Assembly (NCBI RefSeq): GCF_001653235.2
Contig: NW_019154050.1
Span: 335,207 to 399,206 of the forward strand
Direction: 5' to 3'
Source of the DNA: Pochonia chlamydosporia 170
Lineage: Eukaryota > Ascomycota > Sordariomycetes > Hypocreales > Clavicipitaceae
DNA length: 64,000 nucleotides
A model generated the notes under the pieces. It was not told where the DNA came from and did no database searches. It saw only the letters and a list, made by a program, of their open reading frames with translations. Positions 9,473 through 20,909 of this stretch are shown here, piece after piece. The number at the start of each line of letters is the position of its first letter. Position 1 is the first letter of the stretch. The position numbers and the translations under genes are program-made.

Positions 9473-12465
9473 CTACAAAGCCAAACCCTTCGTGCCTTTT
9501 GTCCATCTGTATAGAGACAAAACTCGACGTCGTGCTCTGTGCTCCCCCCAATCCTTTGTGCCTGACTCTCGCACACTATACAACGCTGATCTGACGACTT
9601 TACGAAAGCTTTTCTGTTCAATATTCAGTTAGTGCATGCCCATAGAAGGCACCAAGTGGCCTGAAACGTACTTGGAACTCTGTATTCAACGTGACAACGC
9701 ATACTTCATGCGCTCTTATAATGTTCTCGCACGCTTGCTCCACGGATTCGTTGAGGCCAATTTCCGGCATTCGGTCCGCAAAGAGAAGCAGGATGAAGCT
9801 TCCCTGAAGCAGGTATATGCCAAATAGATAGGACATAAAATTAAGCTCCGGGTCAATGTTAAGGATGGTTGATATATACTGAGACGCCGAAATGGCATGT
9901 GAGGCGCATTCATTGAATCCTACAGAGGTGATCCAGTCATCATTGTCGTCTAACATTGAAATGGCATCCCATTTTCCATGCAGAAGAACATGAAGCACAT
10001 GTAGGATGTGGGCGCCGTACGCTTTTACTAGTAGCACTGTGGACTGATCTGCTTCGTATGACATCGATGGCATGTTGGAGTAAAAGTCAGGGGTTGGCAT
10101 AACCGCCACCAAGTGTCGCCCATCTTGTCCAGGGGTTTGAAATGCGGTTGAAGCAGAAACAACAGCCGCATCAGGGTCGAGAGCATCGAGACTTAGCTCA
10201 TAGTTCGACAAAAGATCTAGCACAACGGATACCGAATGAGTGTCGTCTTGATGTCCAAGCCGAGAATGTCGACGGCGGTGATGAAGTTCGATTATGTCGC
10301 CAAGTATGGCCATAAGGGGCAGAAAGTATTCAAGAAATCCAGCCCCTGTGGCAACAACTGGAGGACCCATAATTCTCGGAGGAAATTCTTCGGGCGGTAT
10401 TGCATCCAGATTCTCCCAAATCCTCTCGGGTAATGGAACTGCTGAATGTTAGCAAACCAGGCGAACAATTCCTTAATAAGGAAAGAACATATACCGTAAA
10501 CCTCGCAGTAAGAATCTGGTACCGATAGTACCGTATTAAAAGCCAAACTCAAATGACGATCAAGGCTGTACAGAAGCCAGAACACACGTCTTCGTTCCTC
10601 TCGGCTCTCAAATTCTGCGAATGTCAAGTCTGACCGGTCTCTGCGGCAAGAACACAAAGAGTTTGCACACAGCGAAGCAGAAGTTGGGCAGCGCTCGTCT
10701 TCGCGATTCAGTTGGAGGGCGAGAGTCAATCTGACAGCTTTCGACCACCATTTGTAGCAATCAGATTTGAAGTCACTACCTGATAAGGATACAGACAAAA
10801 GAATAAATGCTAGGACATCATCTACTCCTCCAATAGGCTCGTTTAATGCTAGGGTAGTAGGAACAGATCCTGTGTTGCTCCATCTTGTGAATGGAATTTG
10901 ATTCTCCGCCGTTAAGCCACCTAATGAAGCATCAGTGTCCTTTCCATGAATGTATTAGCGGGAGAATAGATCACAAACCATGAACACGTCGCCAGCGATC
11001 TGGGTCTCTCTCAGAAGTTAAAAATATGGCAAGATCATACAAATCATTTACAACTTTTGCGCGGTTTCCTGGTACATGGAGTAACATGACATCGGCTGTC
11101 TGCGCAACACACCACAAAATCGTTGCAAGCAGTGCAGGCGTGGTATATCTCGGACTAGTTGGGTGAAGGATAGACTTTTTGCGAAATATGCGAGTGAGAA
11201 TGTATGGTGATGCACCACGAAAGAGCGAGCTACCGGGGTCAGTGAGAAAGATGTCGAGCAAATCGCACGCCAACGAAGCTGGAAGTATGCTATGGATATA
11301 TGGCAAAACAGGGTCAAGAAATCTGTAGCGACAATCCTCCGATTGAGATTCATGAAGCGGGTTGGGTAATGGGCCATCAGCAACTGTGGCGACAGTGCTG
11401 GATGACTCCTGGATGGTTTCGCTGCTGCCAGTAGACTTAAAGGAGCCACGTTGCTGGCAACCGCTACCATACTCAAATACCCCATTGGCATTTGCTTGGG
11501 ATGGATAACCGGCACATACATCAACGACCGGGCCTTCCGAATCAGCAAGATGGTTGTCAGAGCATGCAATAGAGGAGGATTCTACCCTTGGTGGGAATAG
11601 AAGGGGATCAGGACAACTCGTTATGTGCAAAGCTGATTGAATAAAGGAAGGGACAGACACAGGTGTAGATATTGGTCGTTCTTTTGCAGTTGAAGTTGAA
11701 GTCGCCAGGGTACTAGCCGGCTGACCATCGTTCATTGGTGGACCATTAGTAGTCGAGTAGTCGCTGGCATCATCTATTCGCGTGGGCCCGGGTGACAGTG
11801 ACCTGTCATATGTTGCGGATTTACTAGATGGTGATACTGACGGCGGCGTTGGATGTGTTGTGAGTGTATCATCAAGGGCTACGTCAGCTTGTGCCAGAGA
11901 ATGTTGTGGCTCGGAGTAGAAATTCACTGCGGTGGGCAACCGCCCTCTTTTCTTCATCTCCCTATTATACTGACAGATGTAGCCGTAATCTTGAATGTGG
12001 TAAATGTATAAGTCAGCCAACGGGGCTTCATGATGACTGGAATTGATGTCACGAACGGTTGGCAAGGTCGGTGCGAAGAGACGATAGGTGTACATCAACG
12101 GGATTGGAGAAACCCAAATAGCTCATTCTGCCGTGGTGATTGCCAATGGATGAATGACACGGGAAAGACTTAAACAATTGACAGCTTAGCAAAAGGAAAG
12201 AAGTCTCACCTTCACAGCGGCGGCAGGGACTAAGCAGCCAAAATCGGTTAACCGGAATCCCGAACGTTAGATGGAGACACCTGCCCATGACTTACCAACC
12301 TCCATTGCACCGTGTTCTTGAAGTGCTGCATTTGTCGCAGGCTCTTCCAATGCGCTTCCTCGGTCTGACATGTTCCTGCTGCGAGGTACCACCTGGAGGA
12401 GATTGGACTACGCCTTCCCCAGATTCCATTACAGATTTCCGACTTTGGCTGTCAGGGTGTGACAT
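9473..12465 (-). CDS. XlnR/Xlr1-type Zn2Cys6 transcription factor
   Basis: A nuclear regulator of the family whose founder activates xylanase/cellulase genes. Six exons splice in frame: 12465-12296, 12229-12210, 11989-10979, 10920-10495, 10438-9672, 9613-9473, giving 844 aa. The Zn cluster reads RACDKCSTSRTRCNGG, CPCRRCED, YGYICQYNREMKKRGR across exons 1-3, so a 20-nt micro-exon carries two of its cysteines. Further XlnR landmarks are LPYIHSILPASLACDLLDIF, IFRKKSILHPTSPR, GGVDDV and EERRRVFWLLYSLDRHL. The fungal_trans region then gives GPPVVATG, AYGAHILHVLHVLLHGKWD, FGIYLLQGSFILLLFADRM and RAHEVCVVTLNTE; the C-terminus is SFRKVVRSAL...RRRVLSLYRW. The start is the first in-frame ATG. The frame is intact but diverged from canonical XlnR, so ortholog versus paralog is open. 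A pogo remnant lies immediately downstream. Confidence 0.9.
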
Positions 12466-14469
12466 GTTGAGAACCTGCGGCAAGTGTTCCAGAGAGGTTG
12501 GTAGGTGGATTCACAGAAGTCCAGGGTTGGAGGCTGGTACTGCACAAAACTCCAGCACCTACGCCATAGATAAACATCAGGGTTGCTGGCCGGGGAAGAT
12601 GTAATTGATGAGTATTGTTTTGAGAGTCGATGGATTACCATTGATCGAAGATCCGACGGCAATCTTAGCGTTTGAAGACTGTCTAAACAGGTGCCCAGGG
12701 CAAAGGCAGGTCGGCTTGAGGGATCCGTTGGTGCAAGAGCGCCTGAACGTAATGCGGTTCTTAATTTTCTATCGTCGCTGATCCTGATGTCGTAGAATAC
12801 TTGGAACGCAGCTTGAGAAATGGAAACCTTGAAGTACGACAACGCGAGACTATGAACCGACAAGCAGAGTCAGGATAATTTATACCGTCAGACTTTCTCG
12901 AAGCAGCCACTCCAGACTTACACCGGCCAGAGATTCGCATCCCGGGTCACAATACCATGACGTGCTCCTACAGGTAGCGCAAGAACTACCAGGAAACGTG
13001 GAGACAATCGGTTGGAACACGAAAAAAAAAAAGGTTACATACGTATGATCGTCATGCCTCGCAATCTATGTCGAGCGATGTCCAAAGTCCGCCAAACCCC
13101 CAGCATCGACCGCTAGGGGGAAGTCATTGACCCAGGGGATATTGGGCAAACCTGTTGTAGGAACCCACAGAGCATACGACGGCGGGCAATACTGGCTACA
13201 GGCAGTGGTCCAGCCTCAGCCCTGCCAATGCAAATTTTATCCGACGGGAATTTCTTCGGAAGGGGGAGGTCGTGCCATGGCACAGGTGTGGCACCGCTAT
13301 TAATAAAGCCTTTGGTGATGGCTTGCTGGCTACGCCACAACTAGATTTAGCAGCCTAGAATTGCGCAGATTGTCATTGCCATCAAAGGTATACACATCGG
13401 TCTGGGAAAGCACCCGGACTCTATAGGCTAGCCTGCAATGACCGCGGGAATATGCAGCAAGTGTCAAGGAGGTACCCGCCACCATCTCGTTGCTGATGTT
13501 TGTTGCCACGGAAGATTCGTGTTACATACGCTCATCAGACCGGGTGCAATTTCGGGTTGGACCACTACAAGCCACTGGAAACCCCCGAGACTTGTGTGTG
13601 GTGAAAAGTAGAGTCTTTGCATTTACCAACAAATGAAATTATGCGTCGGCTCTATTTACACGTTGTGCTGTTAGGTTAAATCACGTTGGAATATTGTACC
13701 GCACCAGAAGCGTAGCTAATTTGACCAGCGCACCGTCACGATCCATCATGCCAGTCACACTACAATACGTGCAACGCAAAAGCATAGCGAAACCATTCAG
13801 AGGAATCGAATCTACCCATGGACAAGCACAAACTGTTCTACGGCGAGCCGGCCAATCTTATGGGAAGACAGCTTGCTAGTTGGAAACGGAAGGCTGGGGG
13901 CCATGGTTCGGGGTACTACCAACATCGACCACATATGGATCAACGAGGATTCAGTATGGAGGCCCTCAACATCGCATTAATCCAGCAGCGCAGAGTAGCT
14001 TGCCGGAGATCCGCTCACTCATTGATCAAAACCGGATTACCGAGCCGAACGTCTGATAATAAAGGCGTTTACAACCATGCCGTGATCTCACAGATACTAC
14101 GAGCCGCTTGGGGACGTATTTATGAACTTTGGCCATGGCATCGATCCCCCAGGTAACTACCACCGTTCGTCTGGCATTACATCATTTGTCAATCTGAGGT
14201 CGATGGGCAGCACCACTGGTATTGAGGGTTACAGTCGCGAGCTGGACCTTCGCACTGGTGTACTCACACTCTGTATAAGCACGGGTGTAATCAATTCATC
14301 ATATTGATGGCGGACGTCTGCTCAGGGATGCCATGGGTGGCCACAACGCGATTGCCTTTGCTATGGGCGTGAGGGTGCAACTCGAGGACGGCACTAAAGT
14401 ATCTATTAACATCCAAAGCGGGGAGATTGAGATTACAGCTCGAGGAAGCCTTTTAGTTATCTTCATTGC
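12466..14469. other. Two-kilobase stretch without a recognisable gene
   Basis: The first few hundred bases are presumably the promoter and leader of the XlnR-like gene. A minus-strand open frame at 12429-12863 overlaps its exon 1 in another frame and shows no domain. A poly-A run lies at about 13021-13032. ORFs at 13113-13340 (-), 13818-14156 (+) and 14299-14661 (-) show nothing recognisable. No transposon ends were found. Confidence 0.4.
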
Positions 14470-14605
14470 CAGTGTTGGACAGAAACCGTTGAAACTGAAA
14501 CGGGACATGGTTTCAGTTTCAGTTTCAATAGAAAGGCACGGTTTCTGTTTCTGTTTCAATTGTTTCAATTGTTTCTGTTGTTTCATTGAAATATGATGTT
14601 GAATC

Positions 14606-17346
14606 TTACTCTTCTTCGTCCAGATCGTCGCACACGTCTTTGTCCACGTCGTATACCTCATCCGAGTCCCTCTCGCTATTGAACATGTCGCTGTCCTCGT
14701 CTTGACCTACAAGCGGGATAGCGTCCATTGCGAAGAGCTCCGCACGGCTGACCGTGCCATCTAGATCTTCGTCTAGGGCGAATCTGCGAACATGCTCAGC
14801 GAGATTGCCGGTGGTTAGCTCGTCCCAATCCGCCTCCACCTGTGCGAGCTCCTCGGGTGACGGCTCGAAGATATCCTCGTCCTCTTCACCCTCGACTGGC
14901 TCGTCAAGGCCGTTCTTGATCCAATGCGTGACACACTCGAGCATCTCAATTGTGAACGCGGAGAGGCGACACCGTGTCCATGAGACGGTCCTTCTCCCAC
15001 CTGAGAAGAGTCGCTCAGGCTCCGCGGACATGTGTCACGTTATGAGACTCATTGCTAACTAAGCTGTTTTTTTAAAATTATTGTTCTTCTTTTTCGAGCT
15101 GCAGACAGAGTCTGCAGCTCTCCTTTTAATATCAAAACACTTCCTTTCGTCCGAAGCAAATAATTGCTTTTTCCGGCTATTCTCAGTTCTCATAGCCGAC
15201 ATGACACCCAGCATTTACACCAAGTTTGCTTGTTCTATCAACAGAGGCAGTTTTATCCGACAACATGGGGGGAATCGTGAAGACGTCAATGGCGAATTGT
15301 TGAAGGTTTGGGTACATGTCTCCCTGTGTGGGTTCGGGCCACCATTCGAGTGGAGAGCGATGGATGGGGAACTTGTCGCCCTATTCTTCTTAATGGACAG
15401 TAATTTGGACGGGAAAATATGTGAACTTACTTTGATAAATCTCTCAAACTCGTCGCATGTTGAGTTATCCTGAAGTACACTCTGCATAAACACGTCAAAG
15501 CTTGATTGCTCGCCTGGCTTTGAGCTACCCTCGGCATCACCGTCCTGAGGCTTGTATTTCTCCCAAAGTGAGGTGGTCGCCTTGACTGCATTCTCAATAT
15601 ATGGGGTCTCATTCTTGGTAGAGAGAGCTGCCCACTGTTTGTCAAGGTAAGATCGACGAAGGCTGGGGTGTAGAAGGATGGAAGCCGCATAGAGAGGTGC
15701 CTGATCTGTAATGTTGTAGTATTTGTCAAAGGTGAGATGGGAGGTGAGAATGCGCGCTTTAGTTGAGGCATTGTCCTTGTAAAACTCCGTGGCTTTGGCG
15801 TAGTGGTCTGCGAGGTAATCCATTGAAAGTTGTACTGATTGAAGAGATGCACGGTCGCCCTCGGCGGCCTTTGTCGCTTGCCAAAATGGAAGGAGGAAGT
15901 TCTTGTAGTTAAAGAGTTCTCTCCACTCATCGTGAGTGAGGCAATCCTCTTGAGCGGATTTTCTGGAACTCGACCACTGAATGATTCCTTTGCGAAGCTT
16001 GAGAGCCTTGTGGATCATGATGAACCAACTGTTCCACCTTGTCGCGTTAGGAAGGGGCATTTGGCAACCTGTGATGTTTGTGAAGGAGTTGATGTTTGCG
16101 TTAGACGCGTGGATGAGTTTGACAAGGTTGAAGAGCTTGCCAACTGGGCCTAATTTTCGCCATTCTGATGGAGGTTTGATCTCGTCCTTCTCCTTTTTCT
16201 TGCCTTGTGTTGGCAGATTTAGTTTTGAGAGCTCGTCTGCCTCGTTGTTCTGCCTGTAAATGAAGGCGCTAGCAGCGAGGTTGATGACATGACCGAGGCA
16301 ACGGATGCGGATATGCTCAACTGGTGGTAACTCCTTAATAGTCTTCTTAAGGATGCGAATCATCTTATCATTGCTGCCGTGGTTGTCGCTGATGAAGGCC
16401 CCGATACGATTGTGGGAGATATTATACTCCTTGATGACGCGCAAGAACGCGTCTGCCTGCTCTTCTGCCCGGTATTGCTCAGGATGGTTGGCTAGGGCTA
16501 GACAAGCCTTCGTAACTTTCCGCGTCTTTTCGTCGAGGAAGTGGCAGCAAATAGCCTGTAGGTTTGTCCGCGTTGGGGAAGACCAAACATCGACGGAGAA
16601 GTGAATCTTTGAGAGGGAATTTCGGAGACGGCGCATGACTCTACGCTTGTATCTAGGTCTATTAGCAACTAGTTAGTAACTCCAATAAGGTAAGATACGT
16701 ACTTTCGATGGATAGAAACAAGCGTTTCCTTAGCCTGCTTCCGGTTGGGTAAGACCTCGCTCGCAAAGGGGTTGAGTGTATTAGAGAACTCGATAAACTC
16801 CTTCCACTCTACGCTACGTAGAGACTGATTATTGCTTGCGAGGAGGCGGATGAGCTTCTCTGCAATGTCCCCCTTGTCGAATACCCGTCGAAGGAGTTGC
16901 TTCTCTACGGTTGTAAACTGAGAAGATGGGTGTGCCTTCTGAATGTCGAAGCCTCGAAGAAGTGTAGCCTGACGCTTTGCGAGTGGCTCTCCATCACCAT
17001 TGCTGAGGGTAATGAGGTGATTCTTGGTCAGATGCTCCCGAATGCGCTTCATGTTTGTTGAAGAGTAGGGACAAGGCCTGGTTCTGTTACCATGTCCAAC
17101 TATTTGGCCACAATACCAGATCTGGTGTTTCCATTGGTCTTTTCCCCTCTCCACACCTTTGGGTTTGCGAGAATAGGACCAGATCTCGGTGCACTTCTTC
17201 TTGTAAGGGCGCTTCCTTGAGGTAGCAGAGCTCTGGTCTAATGCCTCAAGTTCAGCATCGAGTCGGCCATGTTCAGCAGGAGAAAGGTCATCAAATTGAC
17301 TTGAAGTAACGGCGGAAAGGCTATCTTCATTAATGGAGGACGCCAT
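14606..17346 (-). pseudogene. hAT transposase 1, split by a solo LTR
   Basis: Exon 1 is 17346-16703, exon 2 16652-15431, and exon 3 15380-15263 plus 15027-14606. Introns are 50 bp each (16653-16702 and 15381-15430). A BED-like region (WYCGQIVGHGNRTRPCPYSS...HLTKNH) lies at about residues 75-115. The catalytic domain carries FSVDVWSSP, AFISDNHGSND and RCLGHVINLAA, then NATRWNSW and YAASILLHPSLRRSYL. SPLEWWPEPTQ follows the second intron. The dimerisation motif PPMSAEPERLFSGGRRTVSW is cut by the LTR exactly within PPM/SAEP, with CATGT duplicated. Without the LTR and one duplication the exons total 802 codons in one frame, so the LTR is the only visible lesion. The C-terminus is very acidic. Confidence 0.92.
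15033..15262. repeat. Solo LTR, family 2, copy B (inside hAT 1)
   Basis: A 230-bp LTR in the opposite orientation to copies A and C, from TGTCACGTTATGAGAC to GTTTTATCCGACA. It has a perfect 5-bp target duplication ACATG (15028-15032 and 15263-15267). It is very close in sequence to copy A, including the CTGCAGACAGAGTCTGCAG palindrome. It inserted into the hAT dimerisation domain. Confidence 0.93.
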
Positions 17347-17569
17347 GGCAGAAATGCGTTCAGGTCGTACGAAGAGGTAAATTGTTCTATGCTGTGCTAA
17401 ACACTGCCTTATATCCTTTTCGGCTTAGTTACAGAAAACATTGAAACCAGTGAAACAATTGAAACAACTGAAACGTAGATTTTTTGGGTTTCATTGAAAC
17501 AGCCAAAAGCTCGTTTCAATTGAAACTTGAAACCGTTTCAACGGGTTGAAACGTTTCAGTCCAACACTG

Positions 17570-18104
17570 CGCGGGCCCTAATGCCATTCTCGTTGGCTAG
17601 TTCTCGCTCCTCTTGTTGCTGAGCAACCGTGCGGCGGCGATAGACATTGTGCGCCGATGGATCAAGAGACTGTCCGTGGTTATGCTGGCCTTGAACAACC
17701 GTATACGTCCACTTCTAGTTAGACGACTTGGTGGCCTTGGCCGTGATTTTGACGAGACAATCAAGCTTCTGAGATGACGGCTTTCTGAGACCTGAGCTTT
17801 GTGACGGCCGTCGCGGGCCGCGGTCGCATTTGAAGACGACGTGGCTTGGCTGGATGATGCCCCCGATATCCCGCCTTGAGGAGCTAGAAGCCTTCACTAT
17901 TGCGGCGCCATTGGAAAGGTGGAAATTGCGGAGGAAGGCAAAGAGGTCATCGTACGTGTCAAAGAGTGTCGATGGCGGCAGTTGTGGGATCGTAGCTCCA
18001 GTGTAGTCATCGTCTCTTGGGTCATTGGCGGCAATAGCTGCGGTGACCGTTGCAGCACGGCCTGGCGAAGGACTTTGCGTGTTGAGAAGACGGCATATGT
18101 CCAT
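17570..18104 (-). pseudogene. MULE transposase N-terminal fragment
   Basis: The frame starting ATG 18104 (MDICRLLNTQ) leads into a FAR1/WRKY-GCM1-like N-terminal domain of fungal Mutator-like transposases: LFDTYDDLFAFLRNF, VVFKCDRGPRRP, KLDCLVKI. A TAG follows KATKSSN. The same frame then continues with WTYTVVQGQHNHG (the C-terminal HNH-containing zinc-ligand part) and RRTVAQQQEERELANENGIR up to 17570, where hAT 1 begins. The catalytic domain is missing. One nonsense codon plus truncation make it a relic. Confidence 0.8.
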
Positions 18105-18726
18105 CTTGACAGGCGTGGTGATGGGAGTATGTAGCCGTGGGCGTCACGACCGAGTGGCGGGGTTGATAGCTTCAATTTATGCACAGCGAGAGATGGACGA
18201 CTCTTGATTGTGTTGTTTACCTTTTCCTCAGTCGGTTACACTGGAATTGACTGTCGCAGGCTGGTCGTGCGGGATTGGGCTAGAATTGGGTCGACGCTGA
18301 CCTAGTGAGACATTCCCGTGCAAATAGAGATTTTTATCCGTGCAAATAGTAATACTCATCCGAAATTATCTGTACTACCGTACTATCATACTACGAAGTA
18401 CCCTTTTTGGCCGAAGTATACTTACTATTCATATAGGCAAGTATGAGCATAGGCCTAGCACGTACAAGGGCTTTGTTTCATAGCCTTCACCATTGGGAGC
18501 CCACGCCGTTCCATAGCCTGAGGTATTTTGCCGACAGTCTCTTGAGCACGGGTAGTGTAATCAGCCCCAGAATGTCGTCCTCCCTCGGATCTGATCATTT
18601 TCCGGCAGATGAAATATGTCATAACACCGAAGGGTGGACCCAGTAGCGGCCACAGATGAATGCAACAATTTGTCAGAAATACGATGGCACTACAATATTA
18701 CGGAGAGAGTTCTATCTTTAAATGTA
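18105..18726. other. No gene seen
   Basis: About 620 bp, AT-rich around 18320-18440. It contains a 12-bp direct repeat CCGTGCAAATAG at about 18316 and 18340. No open frame looks coding. It may include the missing MULE terminus, but no inverted repeat could be paired. Confidence 0.35.
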
Positions 18727-19088
18727 ACGTAGGTGCGTAGTGAGTGGCCCAGCGTAGTGCGTGGCCCACTCGCACTCTCACCTAAAAAGTACTTTTTATA
18801 TCTCTAGAAAAGCTACGTTTTAGAATACCTTTAAAATAGCTATAATTTTTGTGAGAGGCTGAACCGCTGTTTGTTCAACATAAGCGTGCCGTACAATTGT
18901 CTATCTAACGCTAAGGAAGAAAAGGAGAAAGCAAGCTCAAGGCTCGCCTCGAGCTCGCGACCATACGGTTGCTGCGTGGCAGCTTAGGCGAAATGAAGTA
19001 ATTTACACACCTCGGACTGGTCCGGCACCGAAGCTCCGGCACAGCATCGGGCGTAGCCCGTGACAGGCCACTCGCTATGCACTCACGT
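18727..19088. mobile_element. TA-flanked MITE related to pogo element C
   Basis: A 362-bp element between TA (18725-18726) and TA (19089-19090). The right end inverted reads ACGTGAGTGCATAGCGAGTG; the left end reads ACGTAGGTGCGTAGTGAGTG, an imperfect TIR of about 23 bp. The left end contains a tandem 15-nt motif with a 2-nt spacer (GCGTAGTGAGTGGCC, CA, GCGTAGTGCGTGGCC). Pogo element C has the same architecture at its ends. No coding sequence; non-autonomous. Confidence 0.75.
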
Positions 19089-19620
19089 TAATTAGAGTTG
19101 ATTATTATTATTATTATTGTGTCTGCCCCTCGTCATTTAATCAGATGGATTGAGGTCTTTACGGATAGTTGCAAAAAGGCCCCCGCTACAACCAGTTTGT
19201 CAGACAATGTGAGATCACATAAGATCGAGCATAACTGCGCCGAAGGCGGCAATTGTATTGAGTGAGAATTATCTGACGAGAAAGAACTCCAATAAGAGCT
19301 GCTGGAACAGTGCAGCTCTTTATACACAAAAGAAACCTTTTGCCAGTTTAAGCAGTAGCAGCTGCCTGGCAGGCATGCTGTTGCTGATATCAACGTCTCA
19401 GTTTCCATGAGCTGCGATTCGGGGTAGGCCTGATATGCGACATACTTCCTAGCAAAGGCGGAAATTGTATTTAAGTGAGAATTCTGAAGAACAAATGAAA
19501 GAAAGGAATGAATACGGCTTTTTATTTTGGTGAGCTGCTTCGCCGAAGCGGCGAAGCTGTAAAAAGTCGCCATATCTGATACAATCTCAAAACCAGGAGT
19601 CGTGATAGCTGACAGTTTCC
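19089..19620. other. Intergenic; short internal duplication
   Basis: Contains an ATT microsatellite (about 19101-19118) and two imperfect copies of a ~38-bp sequence (core AATTGTATT...AGTGAGAATT) at about 19232-19268 and 19452-19488. The long minus-strand open frame here overlaps the protease 3' end and has no recognisable content. Confidence 0.35.
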
Positions 19621-20556
19621 TTATTTGCCCTTGCGGTACCGGTTCCAGTTGCTCCACATGCGGTCGAATTGGCCTTGGGTAAACTCAGTTTTGCAATAGT
19701 CGTCGGTGTAGGCCATGAAGTTGTTGATGGGGTCCACGCCGGGCTGGTCAGGGCATGAGTCGGTGCCAGTCGGGCATCCGAACAGCGGCGTCAGCATCGG
19801 CGGTGTATCGTCAATACCGTCACCGGGAGAGGTGCAACCACCACCCATATTGTCGGAGACATGCATTAAGCCGAACCAGTGGCCAACCTCATGGACTGTT
19901 ATCTTGCCCTCGTTTTGGTTTATAGCCGAGCCGCCCGGCATGGTCGTAAAAACCATGGTGCAGCCATCCCAGTAGAAATCATCAGAGCCAGGCTTGGCGT
20001 CAAAAGGGAAACCGCAGCCGCCGACATAGCCCCCGCCGATTTGGTTCACATAGTACAGGTTGAGAGCACTGTAACCGCCTTTACGGAGAGTCTTCTTCCG
20101 GTTCAAAATATCACCGTTGGTGGTCCAGTTCTTGTTGACAGTCCAGTCCACGTCCTCAAGGGTAAAACTGATGTGACCTTTGGAGTAGTTGTTATTGAGC
20201 ACATCCATCTGCGCATTGACATCGTCTCGCTTCGTCATATCATATTAGGCCATTGTTTTGAAATAATACGGTTAAAGCCAAACACTTACACTGACATAGC
20301 CACCGCCTTTGGTCTCATCGGCAGCGATCACATGGACGTAGACCTCAACGGTGATGGTGTCTTTCTTGACGTGGCGGAGCACCTTGCCTTTGGCCTCTTC
20401 CGTCGCGAACCAGTTGGCAGTAGTCACCTGATCCTCGCTGGGCTCTGGCGCACCGCAGACGCGGGCGTCGTGCTGCCTGGGAAAAGTGCCGGCGAAAGTG
20501 CCGGCTAAAGAAACAGTAGCCGTGAGACCAGCAACCAGAGTTAATTTTAGAGACAT
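19621..20556 (-). CDS. Secreted M43B (pappalysin-like) metalloprotease
   Basis: A zinc endopeptidase, predicted extracellular. Two exons (20556-20290 and 20229-19621) with a 60-bp phase-0 intron (GTAAGT...GACGAAG) give 291 aa, the normal size for fungal M43B proteins. The signal peptide is residues 1-~20 (MSLKLTLVAGLTATVSLAGT). A short propeptide with CGAPEPSEDQ precedes the catalytic domain. The zinc site HEVGHWFGLMH (HExxHxxGxxH) sits near residue 195, and the Met-turn NNFMAY with YTDDYC near 270. Cysteines around GGGCTSPGDGIDDTP and FGCPTGTDSCP match the disulphides of the family. The start is the ATG before the signal peptide; an upstream in-frame extension lacks a signal. Weakest point: the 3' splice site AAG rather than YAG. 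The roughly 350 bp upstream to 20909 holds the promoter only. Confidence 0.9.
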
Positions 20557-20909
20557 GATCAAGACTTGACCTAAGTTCGACGCAAGAGCTATAGCCACGT
20601 TTGTGCTGCCGCTGTTGGCAAACAACTTTCCCCCTGAGGCAGGACGCGGAGCCTTATGTAGTCGCGAATTCCCACGCGGGCATCGAAGTTGACTATGGCT
20701 TACTCGAGCTGAGAGATCTATAGGTCAACGTTACATGAACCCAGGTATTGTTTTGGCAAATCACGACGCCATGCGTCACATGGCTATCCGCGCCAACCAG
20801 AGCCGCTGAACGAGCTGGCTCCTACGATATATTTTGATCTACATGGAAGAGCCGCCACCGCGGCTTTGGATTTAACCCTGAAGGCAAAACATCCGTTGGA
20901 GAAAGAATA

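Larger units (their letters stand above)
14470..17569 (-). mobile_element. hAT transposon 1, carrying a nested solo LTR
   Basis: Terminal inverted repeats start CAGTGTTGGAC at both ends (14470 and, reversed, 17569). Dense sub-terminal copies of TTTCAATTG/TGAAAC follow at 14490-14590 and 17440-17560. The transposase is on the minus strand. No 8-bp target duplication is visible (left TTCATTGC, right CGCGGGCC). The right end interrupts a MULE transposase frame in the codons after GIRAR; no second MULE half is found on the left, suggesting deletion or recombination. Confidence 0.85.

Noticed and set aside
12429..12863. Minus-strand 144-codon ORF overlapping XlnR-like exon 1
   Set aside because: It lies in another frame than the zinc cluster exon, lacks domains and is better explained as leader sequence.
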